Part shown: positions 52,914 through 62,033 of the stretch, in pieces | How the letters are laid out: every line of letters starts with the position of its first letter | How positions within the stretch are numbered: position 1 is the first letter of the stretch | Source: DATATV01 sp035551355 | GTDB lineage: Bacteria > Actinomycetota > Actinomycetes > Mycobacteriales > Pseudonocardiaceae | Assembly (NCBI GenBank): GCA_035551355.1 | Contig: DASZNF010000060.1 | Span: forward strand, 1 to 64,000 | DNA length: 64,000 nt | Direction of reading: 5' to 3' | Notes under the pieces: model-generated | What the model was told of the DNA's origin: nothing | What the model saw: the letters and a program-made list of their open reading frames with translations, nothing else | The model's database searches: none | Position numbers and translations under genes: made by a program

Positions 52914-53564
52914 ATGACCACAGTCGCCCCCGATTCCGCCACACCCGAGCAGCAGTCGCACCGCGCCAAGGTCGACTTCTACTTCGACCCGCTGTGCCCG
53001 TTCGCCTGGATCAGTTCCCGGTGGATCCTGGAGGTGGCCAAGCACCGCGACCTCGACCTGCACTTCCGGGTGATGAGCCTGTCCGTGCTCAACGAGGGCC
53101 GCGAGGAGCTCCCGGAGCAGTACAAGGAGCTACTCGGCCGCGGCTGGGGCCCGGTGCGGGTGTGCATCGCCGCCGCGCAGCTGCGCGGCGAGGAAGTGCT
53201 GCCCGACCTGTACACGGCGCTGGGCACCCGGATCCACAACCAGGGCATCAAGGACTTCGCCGAGGTGATCCCGGCCGCGCTGGCCGAGGTCGGGCTGCCG
53301 GCCGAACTGGCCGACGCGGCCAATGAGACCCAGTACGACGAGGAGCTGCGCAAGAGCCACCACGAGGGCATGGACCCGGTGGGTATGGACGTGGGCACGC
53401 CGACCATCCACGTGGACGGGGTGGCCTTCTTCGGCCCGGTGCTCACCAAGATCCCGCGCGGCGAGGACGCGCTGAAGCTGTTCGACGGCGCGGTGCTGAT
53501 GGCCGGCTACCCGTACTTCTTCGAGCTCAAGCGCACCCGGACGGGCGAGCTGGACTTCTCCTAG
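52914..53564 (+). CDS. DsbA-like mycothiol-dependent reductase (Rv2466c-like) with CPFA active site
   Basis: A 216-residue thioredoxin-fold protein of the DSBA family. From memory it matches Rv2466c throughout ([57 protein letters not shown]). In Rv2466c, the mycothiol-dependent nitroreductase that activates thienopyrimidine pro-drugs, the active site is CPWC; here it is Cys28-Pro-Phe-Ala31 ([11 protein letters not shown]), so the resolving Cys is gone and Trp is Phe. It can only work as a monothiol enzyme. ATG 52914 is preceded by GGAG in TGGAGATGCGCGGAG. Its divergent neighbour is pepN and an aldehyde dehydrogenase follows after 44 bases. Confidence 0.93.
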   Translation: MTTVAPDSATPEQQSHRAKVDFYFDPLCPFAWISSRWILEVAKHRDLDLHFRVMSLSVLNEGREELPEQYKELLGRGWGPVRVCIAAAQLRGEEVLPDLYTALGTRIHNQGIKDFAEVIPAALAEVGLPAELADAANETQYDEELRKSHHEGMDPVGMDVGTPTIHVDGVAFFGPVLTKIPRGEDALKLFDGAVLMAGYPYFFELKRTRTGELDFS

Positions 53565-53608
53565 GGTGGAGTAGCCGACACGAACGACTCAGCTCTGGAG
53601 GTCCACCG

Positions 53609-55042
53609 ATGGCCGCTCCGGTCACCCTGCGCACTGGTCATGTCATCGCAGGCGTTCTCGACGAGGGTGCTGGGGGTGACCGGATCGAGGTGGTCAACCC
53701 GGCCACCGAGCAGGTCCTCGGTTCCGTCCCGGCCGGCACCCGGGCCGAGGTGGACGCCGCGGTGACCGCCGCGACCGAGGCGTTCGAGCGCTGGGCCGCC
53801 ACCTCGGTGGCCGAGCGGGCGCGGATCGTCGGCCGGATCTCGGCCGGGCTGGCCGCCCGCGGCGAGGAGATCGCGGCCACCATCACCGCCGAGATGGGCT
53901 CGCCGATCACCTTCGCCCGCCGGGTGCAGGCCGGGCTGCCCGTGGGCACCTCCAAGGCCATCGCCGATCTGCTGGAGGGCGGCTACTCGTTCTCCGAGGA
54001 GATCGGCAACTCGCTGGTGCTGCGCGAGCCGGTCGGCGTGGTCGGCGCGATCACCCCCTGGAACTACCCGCTGCACCAGGTGGTGGCGAAGGTGGTGCCG
54101 GCGCTGGCCGCGGGCAACACGGTGGTGCTCAAGCCCAGTGAGGTGGCCCCGTTCACCGCCAACATCCTCATGGAGATCCTGGCCGAGGCCGGGGTGCCGG
54201 CCGGCGTGGTGAATCTGGTGCACGGCATCGGTCCGGTGGTGGGCGAGGCGATCGCCGCCCACCCGGGCGTGCACATGGTGTCCTTCACCGGGTCCACCGC
54301 GGCCGGCCGCCGGGTGTCCGAGGTGGCCTCGGGCACGGTCAAGCGGGTGGCGCTGGAGCTGGGCGGCAAGTCGGCCAACGTGATCCTGGACGACGCCGAT
54401 CTGGGCAAGGCGGTGAAACTGGGGCTGGCCAACGCGTTCATCAACGGCGGCCAGACCTGCACCGCGTGGACCCGGATGCTGGTCCCGGCGGCCCGGCACG
54501 ACGAGGTGGTCGAGCAGGCGGTGGCCGCGGCGGCCAAGTACACCGTGGGCGACCCGACGGACGAGGGCACCCGGATCGGCCCGATGTCCTCGCCCGCGCA
54601 GCGCGAGCGGGTGGCCGGCTACCTGGAGCGGGGGCGCGCCGACGGCGCCGCGGTGGCCTGTGGCGGGCCGGGCGCGGTCGAGGGCCTGGACACCGGTTTC
54701 TATGTGCGGCCAACGATTTTCGCCAACGTGCGGGCCGATATGACCATCGCCCAGGAGGAGATCTTCGGTCCGGTGCTGTCCGTGCTGCCCTACGCCGACG
54801 AGGACGAGGCGGTGGAGATCGCCAACTCCACCATCTACGGCCTGGCCGGCGCGGTGTTCTCGGCCGATCAGGACCGGGCGGTCGCGGTGGCCAAGCGGAT
54901 GCGCACCGGCCAGGTCGACGTCAACGGCGGCGCGTTCAACCCGCTGGCCCCGTTCGGCGGCTACCGCCAGTCCGGCAACGGCCGGGAACTGGGCCGGTAC
55001 GGGCTGGAGGAGTTCTGCGAGGTCAAGTCCATCCAGCTCTGA
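53609..55042 (+). CDS. Aldehyde dehydrogenase
   Basis: A 477-residue NAD(P)-dependent aldehyde dehydrogenase. Markers: [12 protein letters not shown] (cofactor), [10 protein letters not shown] (Lys), [11 protein letters not shown] (Rossmann turn), [16 protein letters not shown] with the catalytic Glu, [13 protein letters not shown] with the nucleophilic Cys, and [13 protein letters not shown]. The IVIIP position and group similarity suggest general aliphatic/aromatic aldehyde oxidation. ATG follows CTGGAGG. It is in the same direction as the Rv2466c-like gene and could be co-transcribed; ends at a strong hairpin. Confidence 0.95.
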   Translation: MAAPVTLRTGHVIAGVLDEGAGGDRIEVVNPATEQVLGSVPAGTRAEVDAAVTAATEAFERWAATSVAERARIVGRISAGLAARGEEIAATITAEMGSPITFARRVQAGLPVGTSKAIADLLEGGYSFSEEIGNSLVLREPVGVVGAITPWNYPLHQVVAKVVPALAAGNTVVLKPSEVAPFTANILMEILAEAGVPAGVVNLVHGIGPVVGEAIAAHPGVHMVSFTGSTAAGRRVSEVASGTVKRVALELGGKSANVILDDADLGKAVKLGLANAFINGGQTCTAWTRMLVPAARHDEVVEQAVAAAAKYTVGDPTDEGTRIGPMSSPAQRERVAGYLERGRADGAAVACGGPGAVEGLDTGFYVRPTIFANVRADMTIAQEEIFGPVLSVLPYADEDEAVEIANSTIYGLAGAVFSADQDRAVAVAKRMRTGQVDVNGGAFNPLAPFGGYRQSGNGRELGRYGLEEFCEVKSIQL

Positions 55043-55074
55043 TCCGTTCGGCGGCAGGGAAAACAGCGCGTGGC

Positions 55075-55115
55075 GAGGGGCCGCGGGTGGTGGACCGGAC
55101 CACCCGCGGCCCCTC
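55075..55115. terminator. Perfect 17-bp hairpin, bidirectional terminator
   Basis: GAGGGGCCGCGGGTGGT (55075-55091) pairs without mismatch with ACCACCCGCGGCCCCTC (55099-55115) around a 7-base loop GGACCGG. It is placed 32 bases after the aldehyde dehydrogenase stop and 15 bases from the stop of the convergent flavoprotein gene. No T tract on either side, as usual in high-GC actinobacteria. Confidence 0.85.
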
Positions 55116-55130
55116 GGTGACGTGACTTCT

Positions 55131-57938
55131 TCAGTTGCGCTGGAAGGTGAATCGCGGCAACGTCACGTCGCGCCGGGCTGCCTCGGTGACCCGGGGGATA
55201 AGTCCACTGTGGTAGCCGGAGCTGGTGATGCGCCCCCTGGGGGTGCTGATCTCGTCGGGTTCGCCGTCGGTAATCCGGGGAATGGGCCCGCTGGGATGCC
55301 CGGAATCCAGGCCCCAGTCCGGCACGCCGTTGGGCAACGGCCCGGTGAGCGGGTCGTTGCCCCCGGACGCCGCGTCCAACCGGACCCGGTCGGTGATCGC
55401 CGGTTGCGGCCCGGTGTGGTAGCCGGAACTGGTGATCCGGCCGCGCCCGGTGCTGATCTCGTCGCGATAGCCCAGCCGGGGAATCGATCCGCTCGGATGC
55501 CCGGTCTCGGTGAAACTCTCCAGCGGCCCATCGGTGACCCGCGGGATGGGTCCACTGGGGTGCCCGTTGTCCAGGCCGCGGCTGGGGCTGTAGCTGGGGT
55601 TGTAGCGCCCCGGGGCCGCGGGCGGCTCGAACTCCAGCGAGTTGGGCACCGGCGGGCCGGTGTGCCCGGAGGCACCCCGAACCCGTTGCGGCAGACTGGG
55701 AATCCCCTCGTCGGACCGGCGCGGCGGTGGGCCGGTGTGATACCCCGAGTCGAACCCCGGCGGCCTGCCGCCGGCATGACTGCCGCGGGAGGACGACCCG
55801 GCCCGGTACCCGGAGCCTCCGTCGGCCGCGCCGGGGCCGTCGGAGATCTTCGGGATCAGGCCGCTGTGATAGCCGGTGCTGGTGATGCGCCCGCGCGGGG
55901 TGCTGATCGTGCTGGCGTCGTCCTCGTCAGCCGGAATGTAGGGCATCCGGTCGGGTTCGGGCACCGGCTGCCGGTAGCCGCTGTGGTCGCCGACGGGTTC
56001 GCGGTAACCGACCTCCCGGTACTCGCCGCGGCCGATCGGCTCCCGGAACCCACTCTGCATACCCGGCTCCGGCACCGGCGCGCGATACCCGCTTCGGTTG
56101 TCGGCCACGGGTCTTGGGTGTCCGCTGTGTGCGGCGGGTGGTGGGACGGGTTCGCGGTAGCCGCTTCGGTTGCTGGCTACGGGTTCTGGGTGTCCGCTGT
56201 GTGCGGCGGGTGGTGGCACCGGCGCGCGGTAACCGCTCCGGTTGATCTCCCGGTTGCCGGAACGGCCGCCGGGCGCGGGCACCGGCTCGCGGTAGCCGCT
56301 GCGGTTGCCCGGCTCCGGCACCGGCACCGGCTCGGCGTACCCACTGCGGCCGCCGACCGGTTCGCGATACCCACTGCGCTTGGCCACGGGTGCGGGGACT
56401 GGCTCGCGGTAGCCGCTGTGGTTCGCTGTGGGTGTGGGGATCGGTTCGCGGAAGCCGCTTCGGTTCGCGGGCTCGGCCACTGGTTCGCGGTAGCCGCTGT
56501 GGTTGGCCGTGGGTGCGGGGATCGGTTCGCGGAAGCCGCTTCGATTCGCCGTGGGTGCGGGCACCGGCTCGCGGAAGCCACTTCGGTTGCCCGCCATGGA
56601 TTCCCGGCGTCCGCCGCGGGCCGCTGCCGGTTCGGGCACCGGCGACCGGTAGCCGCTGCGGTTGCTCGCGGGCTGGCGTTCCGGCGGCCGGATCGGGCTG
56701 GGCCGGGTGTCACCCTCGACCAGTTCGGCCGGGATCTTGGGCTGCGGGGCAGTGTGCGGCCGGTTGAGCTCGCGTTCCAGCTCGGCGGTCCAGCGCAGCA
56801 TGCCGCGCGGTGAGTCCCAGCCGATGATGCCGATCAGCCGTCCGTCCCGGACCTGTCCGAGCACCCCGCGCCGACCGGGCCGGCCGGCCAGTTTCACCAT
56901 TTCCTCGCCGAGCGTGGGCATGCCAGCGGCCTGCAGGCGCACCCCGTGCATCTCGGTCCAGAACCGTGGCATCGGCATGAACGGCTTGGCCGCGCCGGAG
57001 CCCGCCATCAGGCTCTCCGCCGCGTGCCTGCCCATTTCCACCGCGTTGATCCAGTGCTCCAGCCTGCGGGGCACAGCCTCGAACCGCAGGTTGGGCCAGC
57101 GGGCCACGTCTCCGGCGGCGACCACGTCGTTGGCGCCGACCACATGGCAGGTCGGCCGGCACAGCACGCCGTCCTCCAGGGTGAGCCCGGAGCCGCGCAG
57201 CCACTGCACCGCGGGCACGCTGCCCACCGCGAGGATCACGCACTCGGCCACGATCATCTCGCCGGTGGACAGGTACATGCCAAGGCCCTGGGGCTGGGCC
57301 ATCCAGTGCGTCACCTCGGCGCCCATGGCCAGCCGCACGCCGTGCTTGCGCTGCAGATCGCCGATCCGCTCGCCGAGTTCGTTGCCGAACACCCGGCTGC
57401 ACAACACCTTGTTGCGGGAAATGATGGTGACCTCGCGGCCCATCTCGCGGCAGGTCGAGGCGATCTCGCAGGCGGTGAACCCACCGCCGATCACCGCGAC
57501 CGGCCCGCTGCCGCGGCGCAGGTTCTTCTGCACCGCGATGGCGTCGGACAGGGTGCGCAGCATGTGGATGCGGTTGCTGTGCCGGGGCGTACCGGGCAGG
57601 TGGCGGGGCTGCACGCCGGTGGCGATGACCAGGCCGTCGTAGCGCAGCTCCTCGTCCCCGGCCAGTTCCACCACGTGGCGGGAGGTGTCCAGGCGGAGGG
57701 CGGGCGCGCAGGTACGCCAGATCGCGTCGAGCTCGACGTAGGGCTTGAGGTTGAGGTGGTGGGGACGCAACTCGCCGGACAGCAGCTGCTTGGTCAGGGC
57801 CGGACGGTGATAGGGCCGGCGGCGTTCGTCGCCGACCATCACCAGCTCACCGGCGAAACCCAGCTCGCGCAGGCGTTCCGCCGCGCGCAGTCCGGCCAGG
57901 CCTGCACCGGCGATGACGATTCGTTCTTCTGCCGTCAC
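55131..57938 (-). CDS. FAD-dependent pyridine nucleotide-disulfide-type reductase with long repeat tail
   Basis: A 935-residue protein. Residues 1 to about 420 are a complete ferredoxin/rubredoxin-reductase-type flavoprotein: GAGLAGLRAAERL (11-23, FAD), YHRPALTKQLLSG, LVIATGVQPRHLPG, AVIGGGFTACEIAS (NAD(P)H), VILAVGSVPAVQWL and VVAAGDVARWPN. The remaining ~510 residues are repeats: about 18 units of NRSGYREPVPAP type (around 56040-56670), then about eight units of SGHPSGPIPRITDG / GRITSSGYHSGLIPR type to the C-terminus. The tail is Pro/Ser/Gly/Arg-rich and surely disordered. GTG 57938 overlaps the ferredoxin stop (GTGA) and has AGGAGAG upstream. It should pass electrons between NAD(P)H and the adjacent ferredoxin. 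Confidence 0.88.
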   Translation of the reverse strand: MTAEERIVIAGAGLAGLRAAERLRELGFAGELVMVGDERRRPYHRPALTKQLLSGELRPHHLNLKPYVELDAIWRTCAPALRLDTSRHVVELAGDEELRYDGLVIATGVQPRHLPGTPRHSNRIHMLRTLSDAIAVQKNLRRGSGPVAVIGGGFTACEIASTCREMGREVTIISRNKVLCSRVFGNELGERIGDLQRKHGVRLAMGAEVTHWMAQPQGLGMYLSTGEMIVAECVILAVGSVPAVQWLRGSGLTLEDGVLCRPTCHVVGANDVVAAGDVARWPNLRFEAVPRRLEHWINAVEMGRHAAESLMAGSGAAKPFMPMPRFWTEMHGVRLQAAGMPTLGEEMVKLAGRPGRRGVLGQVRDGRLIGIIGWDSPRGMLRWTAELERELNRPHTAPQPKIPAELVEGDTRPSPIRPPERQPASNRSGYRSPVPEPAAARGGRRESMAGNRSGFREPVPAPTANRSGFREPIPAPTANHSGYREPVAEPANRSGFREPIPTPTANHSGYREPVPAPVAKRSGYREPVGGRSGYAEPVPVPEPGNRSGYREPVPAPGGRSGNREINRSGYRAPVPPPAAHSGHPEPVASNRSGYREPVPPPAAHSGHPRPVADNRSGYRAPVPEPGMQSGFREPIGRGEYREVGYREPVGDHSGYRQPVPEPDRMPYIPADEDDASTISTPRGRITSTGYHSGLIPKISDGPGAADGGSGYRAGSSSRGSHAGGRPPGFDSGYHTGPPPRRSDEGIPSLPQRVRGASGHTGPPVPNSLEFEPPAAPGRYNPSYSPSRGLDNGHPSGPIPRVTDGPLESFTETGHPSGSIPRLGYRDEISTGRGRITSSGYHTGPQPAITDRVRLDAASGGNDPLTGPLPNGVPDWGLDSGHPSGPIPRITDGEPDEISTPRGRITSSGYHSGLIPRVTEAARRDVTLPRFTFQRN

Positions 57939-58186
57939 CGGCCGCTCTCCTCGACGATGATGGCTTGCATGGGGCACATGCGGGCCGCCATCTTGGCGTT
58001 CTCGTGCTGTTCGAACGGGGGACGCGCGTCGAACAGCAGCCGCCCGTCCTCGGCGATGCGGAACACTTCGTCCGCTTCGAGCTGGCAGATGCCGTAGCGG
58101 TGGCAGCGCCGGTTGTTCACACTCACCCGGAGTTTGGGTGAGTGCCATCGATCCCCCTCTGGTCGGCGGGGCGCGGGTAATTTCAT
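57935..58186 (-). CDS. [3Fe-4S] ferredoxin
   Basis: An 83-residue ferredoxin with exactly three cluster cysteines: Cys28 and Cys34 (RRCHRYGICQ) and Cys71 in CPMQAI. This is the P450-type 3Fe-4S pattern (C-x5-C...C-P). The region ADEVFRIAEDG is the usual continuation. An excellent GAGGAGGAAGC ribosome site precedes ATG 58186. Start and stop overlap the upstream membrane gene and downstream reductase by 4 nt each, so the three proteins are made together; it most likely carries electrons between them. A cytochrome P450 is not encoded nearby. Confidence 0.93.
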   Translation of the reverse strand: MKLPAPRRPEGDRWHSPKLRVSVNNRRCHRYGICQLEADEVFRIAEDGRLLFDARPPFEQHENAKMAARMCPMQAIIVEESGR

Positions 58187-58794
58187 GCTTCCTCCTCGAC
58201 GAGGCCGGTGCTGGTGAGCACGCCGGCCGGGACGAACCGCAGCAGGGCGATCAACGCGGTCGGAACGGCGAAGGCGAGGCCAACCAGCCACAAGTCGCCC
58301 AGGTGGCCGTTGACGTCGGCGCCGATGAACGCGTGCAGGCCGGTGAGCAGCACCGCAAGATAACCGAGGCGGTGCAGCCACAACCAGCGGCGATAGCGAA
58401 AGAACCGTTGCAAACCAACGGAAATGGAGATCGCCAACATCAGTTCGGTGCCCACGATGCCCAGCGCCCAGCGGCCGGTGCCGCCGTCGACCAGGGGAAT
58501 GGTCAACATCCAGATGTTGAAGCTGACATCGGTGAGGAACAGGAACGACGCGGCGTGCAGGATGCCGAAGGCGAGGGTGAGCGTGGCCAGCACCATGTGG
58601 CTGGACCGGGTGGCCTGCCTGCCGGAAATGCGCCGGACCCACCCGGTGCTCACGAACACTCCCCAGCACAGGGTCAGACACATCAGCACGTACGCCGTGC
58701 GGGCGGACAGTTGGGCCACTGCTCGGACGCCGGTGTCGTGAGGCGAGTGGGCGGCTGCCAGCACATGGGGGGCTGCCAGCAAGAACAGCTGCAT
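58183..58794 (-). CDS. Ferric-reductase-like transmembrane (haem b) protein
   Basis: A 203-residue membrane protein with a signal-like hydrophobic start and about six helices, fitting the ferric reductase/YedZ-type domain. Candidate haem ligands are His in RSSHMVLATL, FGILHAASFL, WLWLHRLGYLA and LLTGLHAFIG. LHRLGYLAVLLTGLHAF is a typical pair of the fold. It has no flavin domain itself; electrons must come from outside, which the following ferredoxin and flavoprotein could provide. ATG 58794 has GGAGAG upstream. Its stop overlaps the ferredoxin start (ATGA). Confidence 0.87.
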   Translation of the reverse strand: MQLFLLAAPHVLAAAHSPHDTGVRAVAQLSARTAYVLMCLTLCWGVFVSTGWVRRISGRQATRSSHMVLATLTLAFGILHAASFLFLTDVSFNIWMLTIPLVDGGTGRWALGIVGTELMLAISISVGLQRFFRYRRWLWLHRLGYLAVLLTGLHAFIGADVNGHLGDLWLVGLAFAVPTALIALLRFVPAGVLTSTGLVEEEA

Positions 58795-58970
58795 TAGCGT
58801 CTCTCCGGTTTCGAAACCGGGTCCCGACTACCCGGGTGAAGCTGGCCTACTGTATCGAAAGGTCGCGTCTTGGTACCTGTTCGATAACATTTTGTCGGCC
58901 AGTTTCTGTGGCGCCATCACCCGTTCGGCGCAATATCGCTGCGTTCGGTGCTCGGCGGGTAAACCTACCG

Positions 58971-59792
58971 TCAGCGCCGGGGTGACTCCAGCGCCGAGCG
59001 GAGGACCGCTTCGGTCACCGGAGCCACTCGGGCGGCGTCCTCGAGAGTGCGTCGCCCGGCGAGCACATCCTTGCGCAGCAGAGAGATCGATACCAGATCG
59101 GCGCGCTGTGTGTCCACGAACGAGTCATCAACAGGTTCACCGTGTCCCGGTACGACGACCCGCGCGCGCAGGCCGAGCAGGCCGGTCAGCGCGTCCGGCC
59201 AGTCATCCACCGAGGTTTCCGGGCCGAACGATTCCGGGATCAGTGATCCATCCGGATCGTGTTCCACCAAGTCACCCGCGAACACCACGCCGGCGTCCGG
59301 GATGTGCACCACCAGATCGTGGTCGGTGTGGCCCGATCCGAAATACCGGAATTCCACCCTTCGCCCGCCGATCCGCACGCTGACGCGTTCGGTCACCGAA
59401 TGATCCGGCAGCGTCACCGCGGTCGCCGCCAGTGCGTCGGCCCGCTGCGGCTTCCCCTCCGCCCGGTACCGCCGCACCCACCCTTCCCGGTACTCGCCGG
59501 GGTGCTCGCGCAACGCGGAGACACAACCGGCCTGCGCCCACACCGGGGCGGGCAGAAACGCGGAGGTTCCGAAGCTGTGGTCGAAATGGGCGTGGGTGAT
59601 GACCACCGTCCACGGATCCCGGGTGATCTCGCGCACCGCGGCCGCGAGCTCGGCCCCATGCACCGCGTCGCCCCGGGTGTCCACCACGAGGCAACCCCCG
59701 TTGCCCAGCACCAGCCCGGTGTTCAGATCCAGTTCGGCGTGCCTGCGCACCAGCACTCCGTCGCCGACCTCGATCCAGCGATCCCCACTCAC
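58971..59792 (-). CDS. MBL-fold metallo-hydrolase
   Basis: A 273-residue metallo-beta-lactamase-fold hydrolase. The metal motif is THAHFDHSFG (HxHxDH), with further ligands GSGHTDHDLVVH, GDLVEHD and PGHGEPVD. Close to the glyoxalase II/quinoprotein-relay-like branch; substrate unknown. The GTG at 59792 has GGGAG at eight bases; an upstream Met-Met pair would add a basic segment and lacks a ribosome site. It lies downstream of the phosphotransferase gene on the same strand (74-bp gap). Confidence 0.88.
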   Translation of the reverse strand: MSGDRWIEVGDGVLVRRHAELDLNTGLVLGNGGCLVVDTRGDAVHGAELAAAVREITRDPWTVVITHAHFDHSFGTSAFLPAPVWAQAGCVSALREHPGEYREGWVRRYRAEGKPQRADALAATAVTLPDHSVTERVSVRIGGRRVEFRYFGSGHTDHDLVVHIPDAGVVFAGDLVEHDPDGSLIPESFGPETSVDDWPDALTGLLGLRARVVVPGHGEPVDDSFVDTQRADLVSISLLRKDVLAGRRTLEDAARVAPVTEAVLRSALESPRR

Positions 59793-59866
59793 CCTGCCAC
59801 TCCCGGCCCTCCGGCGTTGCCAACCGGCGCGCATCATGCCAGGTGGTCGCGGTCGATCGGCCGCGT

Positions 59867-60751
59867 TCACCCCAACCGTTGGCGAACAGCCGCCAACACC
59901 TTGGCCGCGAGTGGATGTTGCGGCGGCCGGGTCAGCAGGTCGGCCAGCGCGAACAGGTCCAGCGCCCGGGCCAGCTCGGGCCAGTCCGGCGGTAGTTCAG
60001 CCCCGCCCGCGCGCAGCCCGGCCACGAACCCGTCGGCGAATTCCCCCGGCAGTTCGTCCGGGAAACGCAGCATATTGCCCACATCGCTGAGCGGATGCCC
60101 GCTGAACGCGAACTCCCAGTCCAGCACCGCGCTCACCACCCACCGCCCGTGTTCTCGCCGCACCAGGATGTTCTTCGGGTTGAAATCCCCATGCACCAAC
60201 GCCGAGGCTCCGGCGTGATCATCCACAATGGACTGGTCTCGTTCGGCCAATCGAATCAACGCGTTCCGCTCGGTGTCGGTCAATGGCGCGGCCGAATGGC
60301 TCAGGCAATCGCGCACGAATGTGCCGAGCGGGATATCCGTCGAGCCCGGCTCCGGCACCAACCCGGCCCCACCGAACAACCCGGGGCCGCCGAACCGCAC
60401 CGTCCCGATGCCCGCCAGGGCCGCGCCGGCCACTCGCCCCAGCTCCGTGTCCGCCGCGCCGTCGGCCACCACCTCGGACAGCAACCGCCCCGGCGCGAAC
60501 TCCGCCAGGACGAACCCGCGCCCCGGATCGGCCGCGACCACCTCCGGCACCGGCACCACACCCCGCACCCGCCCGGCCACCGCCACCTCGACCGCGCCCG
60601 CCGCGGGCTCCCGGCACCGCCGCAGCACCAATCGCCGCCCGCGATCCGTGGTCAGCACCCGGTTGTCGTTGCGAAAGCCCCCGCTCAACCTCCGCGCGTC
60701 GACGACCCGATACCCGAGCCCGGCCACCCACTCCAGCGCCGCGTCAGTCAC
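59867..60751 (-). CDS. Aminoglycoside phosphotransferase (APH)-family kinase
   Basis: A 294-residue protein-kinase-fold small-molecule phosphotransferase. LVHGDFNPKNILVRR is the catalytic Brenner loop (HGDxxxxN) and AVLDWEFAFSGHPLSDVG the metal-binding DxE/DFG counterpart; RLVLRRCREP carries a basic pair where the ATP-binding Lys is expected. Family members act on antibiotics, choline, homoserine or sugars; nothing identifies the substrate. GTG 60751 overlaps the end of the preceding sulfolactate-phosphatase-like gene by 8 nt, so they are coupled. Confidence 0.87.
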   Translation of the reverse strand: MTDAALEWVAGLGYRVVDARRLSGGFRNDNRVLTTDRGRRLVLRRCREPAAGAVEVAVAGRVRGVVPVPEVVAADPGRGFVLAEFAPGRLLSEVVADGAADTELGRVAGAALAGIGTVRFGGPGLFGGAGLVPEPGSTDIPLGTFVRDCLSHSAAPLTDTERNALIRLAERDQSIVDDHAGASALVHGDFNPKNILVRREHGRWVVSAVLDWEFAFSGHPLSDVGNMLRFPDELPGEFADGFVAGLRAGGAELPPDWPELARALDLFALADLLTRPPQHPLAAKVLAAVRQRLG

Positions 60752-61505
60752 CCCGGAACACCCCCGCCACCAATCGGGGCGCGGCCGAACCGACCCCGAC
60801 CTGCCCGGCCAGCACCACATCATCACTGTTCGCGTGGGCCGCCAGCTCCCGCCCCGACACGCACTCCGCGATCGCTCTCGGCACCTCGGCCGTGCCGAGA
60901 AAGGCCGTCGCGGCCAGCTCCGCCTCCGGTGACACCGGTGACATCCCCAGACCCCGTAGCGCGGCGACAATCGCCCCGGCGCCGAGAAAGTCCTCCACCG
61001 AAGGCCGCAACGGTCCCGACCGGGACCCCCACCGCTCGCCGGCCGGCACGACCCCGATGGCCCCGTTCCCAGCCAGCCCGACGGCTCGCCGCGCCACCGC
61101 CCCGGCATTGCGCAGGCATCCCGCCAACACCACGGCTTCCCTCCCCGCCGCCCGAGTGCACAAAGTTGCCCCGTTCGGCGAGGACACCACCAGCGTCGTA
61201 CCGGCCGTGGCCCCCGCCACCACCGACGGCCGCCACTCCGCCCGCGACCGAGCGACCACCACCGCGCCGCCCGCCCGTGCCCGCTCACCGTCCGCCGCGA
61301 TGTCCAGATCGTCCCCATTGCCCACCGGCAGAATCCGCGCGCCCCGCCCCACCGCCAGGTCCACGGTGGTGCTGAACGAGAGCACGTCCACCACCACCAG
61401 CACCGTGCAATTCCCGGCCAGCATGTCCACCCCGGACTCGCCCCACTCCGCCCGGACCCGGAATCCGTCCTGCTCGAACCCCTCGTCCAACCCCCGCACG
61501 TCCAT
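60744..61505 (-). CDS. 2-phosphosulfolactate phosphatase (ComB family)
   Basis: A 253-residue ComB-fold protein. CTVLVVVDVLSFSTTVDLAVGRGARILP and VVSSPNGATLCTRA are the family-defining phosphosulfolactate-phosphatase motifs, the first with the metal-binding Asp. ComB was described in coenzyme M synthesis of methanogens; actinobacterial members have no coenzyme M pathway, so the true substrate is unknown. ATG 61505 is used though no purine-rich site precedes it; it might be leaderless, since only 53 bases separate it from the divergent rpiB start. Confidence 0.85.
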   Translation of the reverse strand: MDVRGLDEGFEQDGFRVRAEWGESGVDMLAGNCTVLVVVDVLSFSTTVDLAVGRGARILPVGNGDDLDIAADGERARAGGAVVVARSRAEWRPSVVAGATAGTTLVVSSPNGATLCTRAAGREAVVLAGCLRNAGAVARRAVGLAGNGAIGVVPAGERWGSRSGPLRPSVEDFLGAGAIVAALRGLGMSPVSPEAELAATAFLGTAEVPRAIAECVSGRELAAHANSDDVVLAGQVGVGSAAPRLVAGVFRGD

Positions 61506-61558
61506 ATGGGGGAGTGTGCCAAAACCATCCGGTGGACCCACCTGGTTTACTCACCGCC

Positions 61559-62032
61559 GTGCGCGTGTACATCGGTTCCGACCATGCCGGCTTCGAACTC
61601 AAGGCCCACCTGATCGCCCACCTGGGTGACCAGGGCCACGACGTGGTCGACGTGGGCGCGTCGACCTACGACGCCAGCGACGACTACCCGCCCTTCTGTG
61701 TTGAGGCAGCCCGCAGAACGGTGGCCGATCCGGGCAGTCTCGGCATCGTGCTGGGCGGTTCTGGCAACGGTGAACAAATCGCCGCCAACAAGGTGCCCGG
61801 GTGCCGCGCCGCGCTGGCCTGGAGTGTGGAGACCGCGTCCCTGGCCCGCGAGCACAACGACGCCCAGGTGGTGGGCATCGGCGCCCGCATGCACACGCCG
61901 GCGGAGGCCGCGGAGATCGCCGAGGCGTTCCTGGCCACCCCGTTCTCCCACGGGGAGCGGCACCAGCGTCGCATTGACCTGCTCTCGGAGTACGAGCGGA
62001 CCGGCGTGCCCCCGACAGTGCCGGCTGGCTGA
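61559..62032 (+). CDS. rpiB: Ribose-5-phosphate isomerase B
   Basis: A 157-residue sugar isomerase interconverting ribose-5-phosphate and ribulose-5-phosphate. VYIGSDHAGFELK holds the phosphate/ring-opening residues (Asp8, His9) and GIVLGGSGNGEQIAANK is the active-site loop; the catalytic Cys of the E. coli enzyme is Gly here and a Glu follows (GNGEQ), as in the M. tuberculosis enzyme, where that Glu is the base. ATGxHT-type C-terminal RRIDLLSEYE completes the fold. GTG 61559. The stop is one base before nei, so the two form an operon. Confidence 0.97.
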   Translation: MRVYIGSDHAGFELKAHLIAHLGDQGHDVVDVGASTYDASDDYPPFCVEAARRTVADPGSLGIVLGGSGNGEQIAANKVPGCRAALAWSVETASLAREHNDAQVVGIGARMHTPAEAAEIAEAFLATPFSHGERHQRRIDLLSEYERTGVPPTVPAG

Positions 62033-62033
62033 C

